Shown piece after piece: positions 49,929 through 57,684 of a stretch of DNA of 64,000 bases; within the stretch, counting starts at the first letter, position 1; the number at the start of each line of letters is the position of its first letter. A program made the translations under genes and the position numbers. The notes below the pieces were generated by a model, which was not told where the DNA came from, made no database searches, and was given only the letters and a program-made list of their open reading frames with translations. Source of the stretch: Paractinoplanes abujensis (lineage in GTDB: Bacteria > Actinomycetota > Actinomycetes > Mycobacteriales > Micromonosporaceae). The stretch is taken from positions 4,216,001-4,280,000 of the forward strand of contig NZ_JACHMF010000001.1 of NCBI RefSeq assembly GCF_014204895.1. Direction: 5' to 3'.

Positions 49929-50141
49929 GCTCGGTGCGCAAAGTGCACGCACATGCTCGGTGCGCAGAATGCACGCACATGCTCGGTGCGCAGAATGCAC
50001 ACACCCGCTCGGTGCGCAGAATGCACACACATGCTCGGTGCGCAGAATGCACACACCCGCTCGGTGCGCAGAATGCACACACATGCTCGGTGCGCAGAAT
50101 GCACACACCCGCTCGGTGCGCAGAATGCACACACATGCTCG
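49929..50141. repeat. 26-bp tandem repeat array with 52-bp alternation
   Basis: Eight full 26-bp units start at 49929, 49955, 49981, 50007, 50033, 50059, 50085 and 50111, with a partial ninth at 50137. Each begins GCTCGGTGCGCA and continues GAATGCACACA. The last two bases alternate AT, CC from the third unit on, so a 52-bp dimer is really the repeating unit. The first two units differ slightly (AAGTGCACGC). There are no unique spacers, so it is not a CRISPR. No stop codon occurs in any of the six frames. Confidence 0.9.
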
Positions 50142-50257
50142 AATGGTCAGAAGGCGCCGACGAACGAGCAGCACTGGACGAGCAGGTGCGCACACCCGAC
50201 ACGAGTGAGCGTCAACGGCCACGATCTGCGCACCCGAGTGGGTGCTAGGTTCCACTG
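50142..50257 (+). other. Spacer between repeat array and thioesterase gene
   Basis: After the last repeat comes CGAATGGTCAGAAGGCGCC and a moderately G+C-rich stretch up to ATG 50258. No ribosome site better than GTGCTAGG is seen just before the start. The repeat array and this spacer together make up the promoter region of the thioesterase gene. Confidence 0.3.
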
Positions 50258-50671
50258 ATGTCTTCGGATGCTCGCCGATTCGCGGAGATCATGCTGAGCC
50301 AGGATGCGGCCAGCCGGGGCCTCGGCATCGAGCTCGACGATGTCGGCCCGGGCTGGGCGGTGCTGACGATGCGCGTCCGGGACGACATGGTCAACGGCTA
50401 CGCCCTTCTGCACGGCGGGCTGCTCGCCTCGCTCGCGGACAGCGCGTTCGCGGTCGCGTGCAACACGTACGGGGAAGTGACCGTCGCCGCCGGTTTCGAC
50501 ATCACGTTCCTGGAGTCGGGCCGGGCCGGCGACGTGCTCAGGGCCCACGCGGTCGAACGAGCCCGGCGCGGCCGCTCCGGCCTCTACGACGTGACGGTCA
50601 CCCGCGAGGACGGCACGACACTGGCCGAGTTCCGCGGCCGTAGTCGCGCACTCGGCCGACCCATCGCCTGA
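50258..50671 (+). CDS. PaaI-family acyl-CoA thioesterase
   Basis: The 137-residue hotdog-fold enzyme has the PaaI signature YALLHGGLLASLADSAFAVACN with the catalytic aspartate/glycine region, then EVTVAAGFDITFLESGRAGDVLRAHAVERARRGR and a TTLAEFRGRSRALGRP tail. It hydrolyses aryl- or acyl-CoA and acts as a housekeeping or degradation-linked thioesterase. No phenylacetate pathway gene lies near. ATG 50258 follows the repeat array. Confidence 0.9.
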   Translation: MSSDARRFAEIMLSQDAASRGLGIELDDVGPGWAVLTMRVRDDMVNGYALLHGGLLASLADSAFAVACNTYGEVTVAAGFDITFLESGRAGDVLRAHAVERARRGRSGLYDVTVTREDGTTLAEFRGRSRALGRPIA

Positions 50672-50704
50672 GCCGAAACTTAGGCCGCCGCCCGGACCCG
50701 GGGC

Positions 50705-51328
50705 TCAGCTCAGCGGACGAGAAGGGTCCCGACCGAGGAGCAGCAGTATCTCGGTCAGGCTGTCCGCGCCGGCGGGCACCGGCAACGCGGGGGCGAAAGG
50801 AGACTTCGACTCGCGGCGCTCGGGGCCGTCGGGGACAGCCCGCGCCACCGAGAGCGAGAGGGCCACGGCGTCGGGGTCGGGCGCGTAGGTCACTTCGAGC
50901 GCGCGGGCGACGTCCCAGCCGTGCACCACGTAGTCGACCAGGTGGAAGCCGATGGCCAGCCGGCCGGGCACCGAGCGGCCGAACTCGGGGATCCAGAACG
51001 GCGCGTCGAGGTCGTCGACGGCCGCGAACGCGGTCAGCACAGCCTCGGCGGACTCCTCGTACTGCCGGACGATGTCGCGCGACGACCCGGCGAAACCGGA
51101 AGCAGAGACGGATGGGCCGAGGTCTGCCCGCGAAGGAGTGCGTCCACCGGCGGCCGTGGCGAATACGTAGTGCTGCTCGGTCATGTGGGTCAGAAGCGTG
51201 GCCAGATTCCACCCTGCGCAGGGTGTGGGCCGGGTCAGGTCGGTGTCGGTGGTCCGGGCTACCACGTCGACAGTGCCGCGAACCGCCGCAGCATCGGCCG
51301 GCCGGGCGTCGATCTCAATCGTAAGCAT
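50705..51328 (-). CDS. TIGR03086-family metal-binding protein
   Basis: The 207-residue DinB-like protein has TDLTRPTPCAGWNLATLLTHMTEQHYVF, with the metal-binding histidine in LLTHMTEQH, and LAIGFHLVDYVVHGWDVARAL with two further ligands (H and H/D). Members are mycothiol-dependent-type actinobacterial enzymes with no known substrate. ATG 51328 is the start. It is divergent from a MarR regulator that starts 56 bases away. Confidence 0.8.
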   Translation of the reverse strand: MLTIEIDARPADAAAVRGTVDVVARTTDTDLTRPTPCAGWNLATLLTHMTEQHYVFATAAGGRTPSRADLGPSVSASGFAGSSRDIVRQYEESAEAVLTAFAAVDDLDAPFWIPEFGRSVPGRLAIGFHLVDYVVHGWDVARALEVTYAPDPDAVALSLSVARAVPDGPERRESKSPFAPALPVPAGADSLTEILLLLGRDPSRPLS

Positions 51329-51384
51329 GTGCCTATCGTGTGCGCTCGCTTATGATTAGTCAACGGGTGATAGGAGTAGTCCTC

Positions 51385-51798
51385 GTGGAGGAGCGCGAGG
51401 ATCTGGGCGCCATGGTGTTCCGGCTGGGCCGGCTGCTGCTGGCGATGGAGCAGCCGATCCTGGACCGGCACGGCGTGTCGATGTGGGCGTACGCGGTGCT
51501 GACTGCCCTGCGCGAAAGCCCGATGCGCACCCAGGCCGCGCTGGCCGCGGGCATCGGCGCCGACAAGACGCGACTGATTCCCGTGCTCGACGAGCTGCAG
51601 AAACGCGGACTGATCGAGCGGGAACCGGATCCGTCCGACCGCCGCGTCCGGCTGCTCGACCTGACCGACGCCGGGCGCCAGGTGCACCAGGCGATCCAGT
51701 CCGAGGTCCGCGCGGGCGAAGCCGACCTGCTGGCCGCCTTCCCACCCGCCGACCGCGACGGCTTCCTGCGCGCGCTCATCGCCCTGACCAAGCGTTGA
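51385..51798 (+). CDS. MarR-family transcriptional regulator
   Basis: The 137-residue MarR protein has ILDRHGVSMWAYAVLTALRESPMRTQAALAAGIGADKTRLIPVLDELQKRGLIEREPDPSDRRVRLLDLTDAG as a winged helix with dimer helices. GTG 51385 has GGAG eight bases upstream; ATG 51352 and GTG 51340 are weaker in-frame starts. A TATGAT box lies at 51351 as a possible -10. It probably regulates the divergent TIGR03086 gene, which may need oxidants or aromatics as inducer. Confidence 0.85.
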   Translation: MEEREDLGAMVFRLGRLLLAMEQPILDRHGVSMWAYAVLTALRESPMRTQAALAAGIGADKTRLIPVLDELQKRGLIEREPDPSDRRVRLLDLTDAGRQVHQAIQSEVRAGEADLLAAFPPADRDGFLRALIALTKR

Positions 51799-52306
51799 CC
51801 CACCGCCGACCACGCGCGGCCTGACCGCCGACCAAGCACTGACCGCCCGGCCAAGCACTGACCGCCCGGCCAAGCGCGGCGGCCGCGGCGGGGGACGGCG
51901 GAGGCGGCGAGGCCGCGGGACAGCAAGGGCGGCGCGGTAGGCGGCGAGGCCGCGGGACAGCAGGGGCGGCGCGGCGGGCGGCGAGGCCGCGGGACAGCAG
52001 GGGCAATGGGACGGCGGGGGCGGCGGGACAGCAAGGGCGGCGCGGCGGCGGGACAGCAAGGGCGGCGCGGCGGCGAGACAGCGGGGCGGCGATGCGGCGG
52101 GGGCGGCGGGACGGTGAGGGCTGCGCGGCGGCGCGGCGGCGAGACAGCGAGGAATGCGAGGCGACGGGGCGGCGAAGCGGCGGGGCAGCGAGCACGGAAA
52201 GGCGCCCATCGCGGCAGGACGGCAGTGCGCCGGGCGCAGCGGGGCAGTCGAACGGCCGACCGGCTGGCGAGCGGGAACGGGCTCCGCCCACCAGCCGGTG
52301 GAGTAA
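51799..52306. other. G-rich intergenic tract between convergent genes
   Basis: About 510 bases separate the MarR stop from the dodecin stop. It opens with a short direct repeat of CAAGCACTGACCGCCCGGC (near 51834 and 51855) and then becomes plus-strand G-rich repeats (51903-52100), ending in unremarkable G+C-rich sequence. Frames on both strands are proline/arginine- or glycine/arginine-rich and show no protein pattern. No gene is called. Confidence 0.6.
51903..52100. repeat. 37-bp and 25-bp G-rich tandem repeats
   Basis: Three 37-bp units start at 51903, 51940 and 51977 and share GGCGGCGAGGCCGCGGGACA. They are followed by 25-bp units at 52022, 52047 and a degenerate third at 52072, sharing GGCGGGACAGCAAGGGCGGC. 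The plus strand is G-rich throughout, so stable secondary structures are likely when single-stranded. It lies between convergent genes and encodes nothing recognisable. Confidence 0.8.
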
Positions 52307-52516
52307 TCAGTCCTCGACCCGGAAGCCGATCTTCAGCCGTACCTGGAAGTAGGCGACGTCACCGTCGACGACCTGGCCGCGGATTTCCTGGGACTCGAAC
52401 CATTCGATGTTGCGTACGGTTTGGGCCGCCTTGCGGATCGCCGTGCGGATCGCGTCGTCCACGCTTTCCTGGCTGCTTCCGACGACCTCGGTCAGCCGAT
52501 ACACGTGATTGCCCAT
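52307..52516 (-). CDS. Dodecin
   Basis: The 69-residue protein matches dodecins: VYRLTEVVGSSQESVDDAIRTAIRKAAQTVRNIEWFESQEIRGQVVDGDVAYFQVRLKIGFRVED. Dodecins assemble twelve subunits into a hollow sphere that stores flavins or coenzyme A. The tryptophan in NIEWFESQ is the flavin-stacking residue. ATG 52516 is the start with AGGAGG upstream. It stands just after the peptidase gene on the same strand. Confidence 0.95.
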   Translation of the reverse strand: MGNHVYRLTEVVGSSQESVDDAIRTAIRKAAQTVRNIEWFESQEIRGQVVDGDVAYFQVRLKIGFRVED

Positions 52517-52541
52517 GACAGCCTCCTCGGTTTCGATCTCC

Positions 52542-54122
52542 TTACTCAACCAGACCGTGACCGCTCGTGCCGGAGACGCGGGCGAGCGCGGTGCCCGCGG
52601 GCGCGGGGCGCGGCGGAATGGACGAGATGTCCTGCGCGAAGGTGCCCACCGCGGTCGCGACGGCGTCGGCGTTCGTGTCGAGGGCGAACGTGTTCACGTT
52701 GCCCACCAGCTTGTACTTCTTGCGCAGCTGCGCGTAGACGGCCTTGTCGGCGCCGTCGCGTTCGGGGGTGAAGCTGTCGCACGCCTCGTGGTAGCACGGG
52801 TCGTACGCCACTCCGGCGAGGCCGCCCCACTTGGCCACGTCGTCCGCCGTCTTTTCGACCTCGGCCCCGGTGAACAGGCCGCCGGCCGGGATGCCGGTGC
52901 CGATGAACGGGCCGTAGTCGGAGCGGCCGGTGAAGTCGCTCGCCGCCGTGGCCTGTTTGCGGGTGGCGAAGAACCGCTGGAAGACCTGCTCGATCTGGGC
53001 CGAGCCGGCCGGGCCGGGACCGGCGCCCGTGGCGTCGGAGTCGTCGCCGTCGTAGACGCCGAACGTGTAGTTGGGCGAGCCGATCATGTCGAAGTTCAGA
53101 TACAGCTTGATCTTCGCGTGTTCGGCCTCGGACAGGCTGTTGACGTAGAACGTCGAGCCGACCAGGTTGGCCTCCTCGGCGCCCCACCAGGCGAACCGCA
53201 GCTTGTTCTTGCTCTTGAGGTTGCGGGCTTGCAGCGCGACTTCGAGGATGCCGGCGCTGCCGGTGCCGTTGTCGTTGATGCCCGGGCCCTCCGGCACCGA
53301 GTCGAGGTGGGCGCCCGTCATGACCACGTTGTCGGCGTTGCCGTAGCGGGACTCGGCGATGACGTTCTCGGTCTGACGCACCTCGGCCACCGTGTCGGCC
53401 GAGATGGTGACGGTCAGTCCAGCGGTGCCGGCGAACGCGACTCCCTGCGGATAGGACACCGCGACGGCCGGGATCCCGACCGGGCCGCCCAGCGTGCCGA
53501 GGAAGAGATCCTGCCGGTCGGGGCCGGTCGTGTCGCCCTGGTTCATGATGATGACCCCGGTCGCGCCGGCGGCCTGGGCGTTGGTCGCCTTGACGCCGAA
53601 CCCGCAGCCGCCCCGCTGGATCAGCGCGATGTTGCCGGAGACCCCCACGAAGTCCCCGGCCTCGCAGCCCGAGGTGCTGGTGTTGGGCGTGGTCAGTTGC
53701 AGGTCGACCGGCACGACCGCGCCGGTGGCGGTGCCGTTGCCCGAGCAGTCGAGCACGTCGTAGTCGACCTGGTCGACGTACGCGGTCGGGGTCGGTGTGT
53801 TCTGCGTGAACGAGGAGGCGTCGTCGGAGCAGAAGTTGAACGGGAACGGCTGCCGGGTCACCTGGTATCCGGCCGCGCGCATCAGCGTGGCGACGTAGTC
53901 CGCGCTGCGGGTGTACCCGGGCGTTCCCGAGGCCCGGGTGTCGCCGTTGAGCTTGGCGATCGCCTGGAAGGCCACCAGATGGCGCAGCACGCCCGCGAGC
54001 GTGACGGATGTGGTCAGATCCTTGGTGGAGTTGCCGGACGCCTGTGCGGGTTGCGCGACGCCGAAGCCACCGAGCAAGGTTGCGGCCGCGGCCACGGCGC
54101 CGAGTTTTATGCGGGACACCAC
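52542..54122 (-). CDS. Secreted M28-family zinc aminopeptidase
   Basis: The 526-residue protein has a signal peptide (VAAAATLLGGFGVAQPAQAS), a PA-like insert (VDLQLTTPNTSTSGCEAGDF and GVSGNIALIQRGGCGFGVKATNAQAAGA) and the M28 zinc domain. Metal ligands are H and D in GAHLDSVPEGPGINDNGTG, EE in WWGAEEANLVGS, D in LNFDMIGSPN and H in CYHEACDSF. It removes N-terminal residues from extracellular peptides, like Streptomyces griseus aminopeptidase. GTG 54122 is chosen over ATG 54158 because AGGAG lies seven bases upstream of it. Confidence 0.9.
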   Translation of the reverse strand: MVSRIKLGAVAAAATLLGGFGVAQPAQASGNSTKDLTTSVTLAGVLRHLVAFQAIAKLNGDTRASGTPGYTRSADYVATLMRAAGYQVTRQPFPFNFCSDDASSFTQNTPTPTAYVDQVDYDVLDCSGNGTATGAVVPVDLQLTTPNTSTSGCEAGDFVGVSGNIALIQRGGCGFGVKATNAQAAGATGVIIMNQGDTTGPDRQDLFLGTLGGPVGIPAVAVSYPQGVAFAGTAGLTVTISADTVAEVRQTENVIAESRYGNADNVVMTGAHLDSVPEGPGINDNGTGSAGILEVALQARNLKSKNKLRFAWWGAEEANLVGSTFYVNSLSEAEHAKIKLYLNFDMIGSPNYTFGVYDGDDSDATGAGPGPAGSAQIEQVFQRFFATRKQATAASDFTGRSDYGPFIGTGIPAGGLFTGAEVEKTADDVAKWGGLAGVAYDPCYHEACDSFTPERDGADKAVYAQLRKKYKLVGNVNTFALDTNADAVATAVGTFAQDISSIPPRPAPAGTALARVSGTSGHGLVE

Positions 54123-54171
54123 GTTGTGCTCCTGTTCTCGAACAGTGAAGCGTGACATCCAGCAACCTAGA

Positions 54172-55209
54172 TTATTCGATGAGTAACCGCGACCCTCCGT
54201 CGGGAGGAGCGCTGCCCCGCACTTCGAGGCGGTGCGGCACGATGATCCGGCGGGCCGGCGGCGGATCCTCGCGGCGGCCCACCCGGTCGGCCAGGCAGGC
54301 CAGGGCGGCGTCGGCCAGCGCGGCCTTGTCGGGCGCGACGGTGGTGAGCGCGGGGTTGGCGTAGCGGCCGTCCTCGATGTCGTCGAATCCGGCCACGGCC
54401 AGGTCCTCCGGCACGCGCCGCCCCCGCTCGATCGCGACGTGCATGGCCCCCAGCGCGAGCTGGTCGGTGAAGCAGAACACCGCGTCCACCTCGGTCCCGC
54501 TGTCGAGCAGCCGGTTCATCGCCGCGGCGCCGTCGGCCCGGTGCAGGCTGCGCACGTCGAGTTCGAGTTCTTTCCCGTACGGGATGCCGGCCGCACTCAG
54601 CGCCTGCCGGTAGCCTTGGGCCCGCCGCGCCGCGGTGCCGTTCTCCAGGTGCGGCTGCAGCCCGATGGCGGCGATCCGGCGGCGCCCGCTCTCGATCAGG
54701 TGCCGGGTCAGGGCGGCCGCCGCGGCCACGTTGTCGATCGCGACGTGGTCGTGCAGCCCGCCCGCGTCCTGTTCGCCCAGCAGCACGAGCGGGGCGCTGT
54801 CGGGGCGCCGGGTCAGCTCGGCCGGCGACAGGGCCCACGGGCTCATGATCAAACCGTCGACGGCCTGACCCCGTACGCCGTCCAGCAGCTCCCTTTCCCG
54901 GTCGGCGTCGCCACCCGTCTGCTGCACCAGCAACGTCCACGCGTACGTCTCGGCGCCGTCGGCCAGGTGACCGGCGAGCTCGCCGAAGTAGGGCGAGGCG
55001 ATCTCGGGCAGCACCAGCGCGACCAGGCCGGACCGGCCGCCGCGCAGGTGCCGGGCGGCGGCGTTCGGCTTGTACTGCAGTTCGTCGATGGCCCGCTGCA
55101 CCCGCTCACGCGTCTGCGGCGCGACCAGCGCGAATCCGGAAACCACGTTGGACACCGTGCGGACGGAGACGCCGGCGCGCTCGGCGACCTGTCTCAGGTT
55201 GGCTCCCAC
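54172..55209 (-). CDS. LacI-family transcriptional regulator
   Basis: The 345-residue repressor has the LacI helix-turn-helix (LRQVAERAGVSVRTVSNVVSGFALV), hinge (YKPNAAARHLRGGRSGLVALVLPEI) and a periplasmic-binding-like domain with DVDAVFCFTDQLALGAMHVAIE and VAGFDDIEDGRYANPALTTVAPDK. It binds a sugar or similar effector. GTG 55209 is the start. A 26-bp perfect palindrome (55230-55255) lies between it and the divergent dioxygenase gene, so both genes are probably its targets. Confidence 0.9.
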   Translation of the reverse strand: MGANLRQVAERAGVSVRTVSNVVSGFALVAPQTRERVQRAIDELQYKPNAAARHLRGGRSGLVALVLPEIASPYFGELAGHLADGAETYAWTLLVQQTGGDADRERELLDGVRGQAVDGLIMSPWALSPAELTRRPDSAPLVLLGEQDAGGLHDHVAIDNVAAAAALTRHLIESGRRRIAAIGLQPHLENGTAARRAQGYRQALSAAGIPYGKELELDVRSLHRADGAAAMNRLLDSGTEVDAVFCFTDQLALGAMHVAIERGRRVPEDLAVAGFDDIEDGRYANPALTTVAPDKAALADAALACLADRVGRREDPPPARRIIVPHRLEVRGSAPPDGGSRLLIE

Positions 55210-55229
55210 AAAACCATCCTAGCTACCAC

Positions 55230-55255
55230 TTGCAACGTGGCATGCCACGTTGCAA
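55230..55255. promoter_or_regulatory. 26-bp perfect palindromic operator
   Basis: TTGCAACGTGGCA at 55230-55242 is followed directly by its exact reverse complement to 55255. The whole site fills the space between the LacI start (55209) and the dioxygenase start (55257). LacI operators have this size and symmetry with a central CG or AT; here the centre is AT. It almost certainly is the LacI operator and blocks the dioxygenase promoter. Confidence 0.8.
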
Positions 55256-55256
55256 C

Positions 55257-56075
55257 ATGAAGGGTATGAATATTGCTGAGGGCGCCCGCGAGGCGATCTA
55301 CACCGACGGCATCACGGCCCTGCGCGGCGCGTTCAGCGTGGCCTGGGCCGATGCGATGCGCGAGGACATCGAGGCCGCGTTCGCCGAGGCCAGCGCGCGC
55401 GAGGGCGGTGCCGTGGGCCGCGGCCCGAAGCGCTACTACGTGGAGATTCACCCGGAACAGCTACGCGGCTTCGTCGATCTGGTCACCCATCCGTGGGTGA
55501 CCGCGGTCTGCACGGACGTGCTCGGCGACGACTACGAGATCGTCGAGCTGGGCTTCGACATCCCGTTCGCCGGCGCGGTCAACCAGCCGTGGCACCGCGA
55601 CTTCCCGATGCCCGAGGTGACCCGCAAAGAGCGGCGGCTGAACTCGCTGGCCTTCAACCTGACCGGCGTCGACACCACGGACGACATGGGCCCGTTCGAG
55701 ATCGCCCCCGGCACCCAGTTCGACGACAGCCCCGAGTTCGGCCACGACATGTTCCCGCCCAAGCCGCACTACGAGCGCTACAACTCGCTGGCCGTGCGCA
55801 AATACCCCCAGCGCGGCGACATCTCGGCCCGCTCGGCCCTGACAATCCACCGCGGCACGGCCAACAAGTCCGAGCTGTCCCGCCCGGTGCTGGTGCTCGG
55901 CGTGGACGCGGCCGACGCGACCAACAGCGACAAGCACGCCATGGCCGTGACCAAGCCCTACTGGGACGCGCTGCCGCAGCAGGTCCGCGACCACCTGCAC
56001 TGCCCGATCGTCGACCGGCTCACCCCGATCACCCAGAAGCACACGATCGAGGGCCTGGTGATGGGCGAAGCGTAG
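55257..56075 (+). CDS. Phytanoyl-CoA dioxygenase-family Fe(II)/2-oxoglutarate enzyme
   Basis: The 272-residue enzyme belongs to the PhyH family. The iron ligands are H113 and D115 in WHRDFPMPE and H198 in ALTIHRGTANKS, with R209 positioned to bind 2-oxoglutarate. It hydroxylates a small organic substrate using O2. ATG 55257 is used, though ATG 55266 with AAGGG before it is nearly as good; the promoter and leader are very short because the operator abuts. The LacI control suggests a sugar-like or carbon-source inducer. Confidence 0.8.
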   Translation: MKGMNIAEGAREAIYTDGITALRGAFSVAWADAMREDIEAAFAEASAREGGAVGRGPKRYYVEIHPEQLRGFVDLVTHPWVTAVCTDVLGDDYEIVELGFDIPFAGAVNQPWHRDFPMPEVTRKERRLNSLAFNLTGVDTTDDMGPFEIAPGTQFDDSPEFGHDMFPPKPHYERYNSLAVRKYPQRGDISARSALTIHRGTANKSELSRPVLVLGVDAADATNSDKHAMAVTKPYWDALPQQVRDHLHCPIVDRLTPITQKHTIEGLVMGEA

Positions 56076-56115
56076 GGCCTGTCCCGCCGATCACGTGGCA
56101 GCACAGGCTCTACGC
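56070..56115. terminator. Convergent hairpin terminator
   Basis: GCGTAGGGCCTGT at 56070-56082 pairs with ACAGGCTCTACGC at 56103-56115 with one G:T-type mismatch and a 20-base loop. It spans the dioxygenase stop and the stop of the convergent acetyltransferase gene, so it could end both transcripts. No U-run is visible. Confidence 0.5.
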
Positions 56116-56892
56116 CCGGCGGATCCAGTCGTGGTTCTCGCGCAGCTGGGTGAAGCCGGCCGACCGGTAGAGCGCGACCGCGGCCACGTTCGACACCGGC
56201 GTCACCACGGCGACCGCGCTCGCGCCCCGCGCGGCCAGGGCCGCGCACGCACCCCACACGGCCTCGCGGCCGTAGCCGTGGCCGCGGTGATCGGCGTGGG
56301 TGCCGACCGGTTCCAGCAGCCCGCATCGGCCCTCGCCCGCGAACCAGCCGGTCGCGGCGGCCGCCGGTTCACCGGCCGGGGTGCGGACCAAGACGTCGTC
56401 GGCCAGCGCGGCCGCCGGGGACCGCAGCATCGCCTGGCGCCTCTCGATCGTAAAAGTCGAGTTCTTGAAAGCCGACCGCTGCACCAGCACCCGGTCGGCC
56501 ACGTCGCCCGCGCCGACCGGCTGGGCGCGGGTCGTCACCGGCCGCGGCGTCCACGACAGCACGGCCCAGGCGTCCGGGTCACGGTCCCATCCGGGCATGG
56601 GCAAGCCGTCCACCGAACCCGGTGCCCCGTCGAACAGCTCCTCGACCTCGGCCGCCAGCGCCTCGCGGTCCGCGCTGGGGGCGGTGGTCACCCGCAGCAC
56701 GCCGTCGTCGAGATATCCGACCGCCACCGGCGCCTCGCCGTCGGTCCACAACAGGGCTTCCGCGTCGTCGAAGCGCAGGTGCCACCCCAGGTCGCCGGGA
56801 TGCAGCCCGCCGCTCGGCGCGTCGGCCGGGGTCCACTCGGCCAGCGCCCGCAGGGCCGGACCGGTCTCGGCAGAGCTCAGGCGATGCCGCAT
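56110..56892 (-). CDS. GNAT-family N-acetyltransferase
   Basis: The 260-residue protein has a C-terminal GNAT domain with acetyl-CoA loop THADHRGHGYGREAVWGACAAL, and a final YRSAGFTQLRENHDWIR. The N-terminal 100 residues form a second, degenerate GNAT-like half (AVGYLDDGVLRVTTAPSADREALA). It acetylates an amine on an unknown acceptor. ATG 56892 fits. It lies downstream of a phosphotransferase gene on the same strand, 39 bases apart. Confidence 0.8.
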   Translation of the reverse strand: MRHRLSSAETGPALRALAEWTPADAPSGGLHPGDLGWHLRFDDAEALLWTDGEAPVAVGYLDDGVLRVTTAPSADREALAAEVEELFDGAPGSVDGLPMPGWDRDPDAWAVLSWTPRPVTTRAQPVGAGDVADRVLVQRSAFKNSTFTIERRQAMLRSPAAALADDVLVRTPAGEPAAAATGWFAGEGRCGLLEPVGTHADHRGHGYGREAVWGACAALAARGASAVAVVTPVSNVAAVALYRSAGFTQLRENHDWIRRA

Positions 56893-56931
56893 GGGAGGAC
56901 CTTAGCCAGCCCGCCGCGCGGCGGCGAACGA

Positions 56932-57684
56932 TTAATCGCGCATCCGGGCCCGGAGCACGTCGAACTCGCAGCCCGGTGTGTCCGGGTCGAAGCCGTGCTC
57001 GATCAGCCAGCGCGACGCCGTCAGGCTGCGCACCGACCACCACCCCCGGATCACCGCGACGTCGACGTCGGTCCCGTACCCGGCGAGCAGGTCGTCCAGC
57101 CGGTCCTCCTGCCCGAGGGTCATCACGGCCAGGTCGAGCAGCGCGTCGCCCTGGGCCGCCTCCGACCAGTCGATCACGCCGTTCAGCTCGTCGCCGGAGA
57201 CGAAGAAGTGCATGGTCTGCAGATCGCCGTGGGTGAAGGCCGGCTTCCAGGGCCGCAGCGCGGCCGCGGCAACCTCCCGGTTGCGCCGGACGAGCTCGGC
57301 CGGGAGCACGCCGTTGGCGACGAGCCACTCGCATTCGGTGTCGAGCTCCGCCACCATGTCGTCCAGGCCGGGCCCCACCCAGGGTGGCAGCGGCGCCTCG
57401 TGCAGCCTCCGCACCGCGGCCCCGGCCGCCGCCCACGCCCCCGCCGAGGCGGTCGACGGCGTGCCGAGACGGCCGAGGGCCTGACCGGGCACCTTCGCGA
57501 TGGCCAGCACGTTCGGCTTGCGCCACAACACTTCCGGGGTCGGCACCGGGGCCAGGGCCATCGCCTCGACCTCGACGTCGAGCCGCCCCGGATTGCCGTC
57601 GACCTTCACGAAGACGTCGCCCACGCGCAGGGTCGCGCGCTCGCTGTGCGCCACGACCACCTCGACCTCGTCCACGGCGGTCAC
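56932..57684 (-). CDS. Aminoglycoside/macrolide phosphotransferase-like kinase
   Basis: The 250-residue kinase has the APH fold motif FTHGDLQTMHFFVSGDELNGVIDWSEAAQGDALLDLA: H-G-D catalytic base, then a metal-ligand position that is His instead of Asn as in macrolide kinases, and the D of VIDW. The N-lobe is short and carries FVKVDGNPGRLDVEVEAM. It phosphorylates a small molecule, perhaps an antibiotic. GTG 57684 overlaps the upstream peptidase stop as GTGA, so the pair is coupled. Confidence 0.8.
   Translation of the reverse strand: MTAVDEVEVVVAHSERATLRVGDVFVKVDGNPGRLDVEVEAMALAPVPTPEVLWRKPNVLAIAKVPGQALGRLGTPSTASAGAWAAAGAAVRRLHEAPLPPWVGPGLDDMVAELDTECEWLVANGVLPAELVRRNREVAAAALRPWKPAFTHGDLQTMHFFVSGDELNGVIDWSEAAQGDALLDLAVMTLGQEDRLDDLLAGYGTDVDVAVIRGWWSVRSLTASRWLIEHGFDPDTPGCEFDVLRARMRD

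Noticed and set aside
49929..50141. CRISPR array
   Set aside because: Repeats are contiguous at 26 bp with no unique spacers and no cas genes nearby.
51776..52291. Proline/arginine-rich frame on the minus strand
   Set aside because: It follows the G-rich tandem repeats and has no protein pattern.
52546..54165. Second full-length frame on the same strand as the M28 peptidase
   Set aside because: Basic, arginine-rich frame shifted by one from a clearly coding M28 sequence with signal peptide and zinc ligands.
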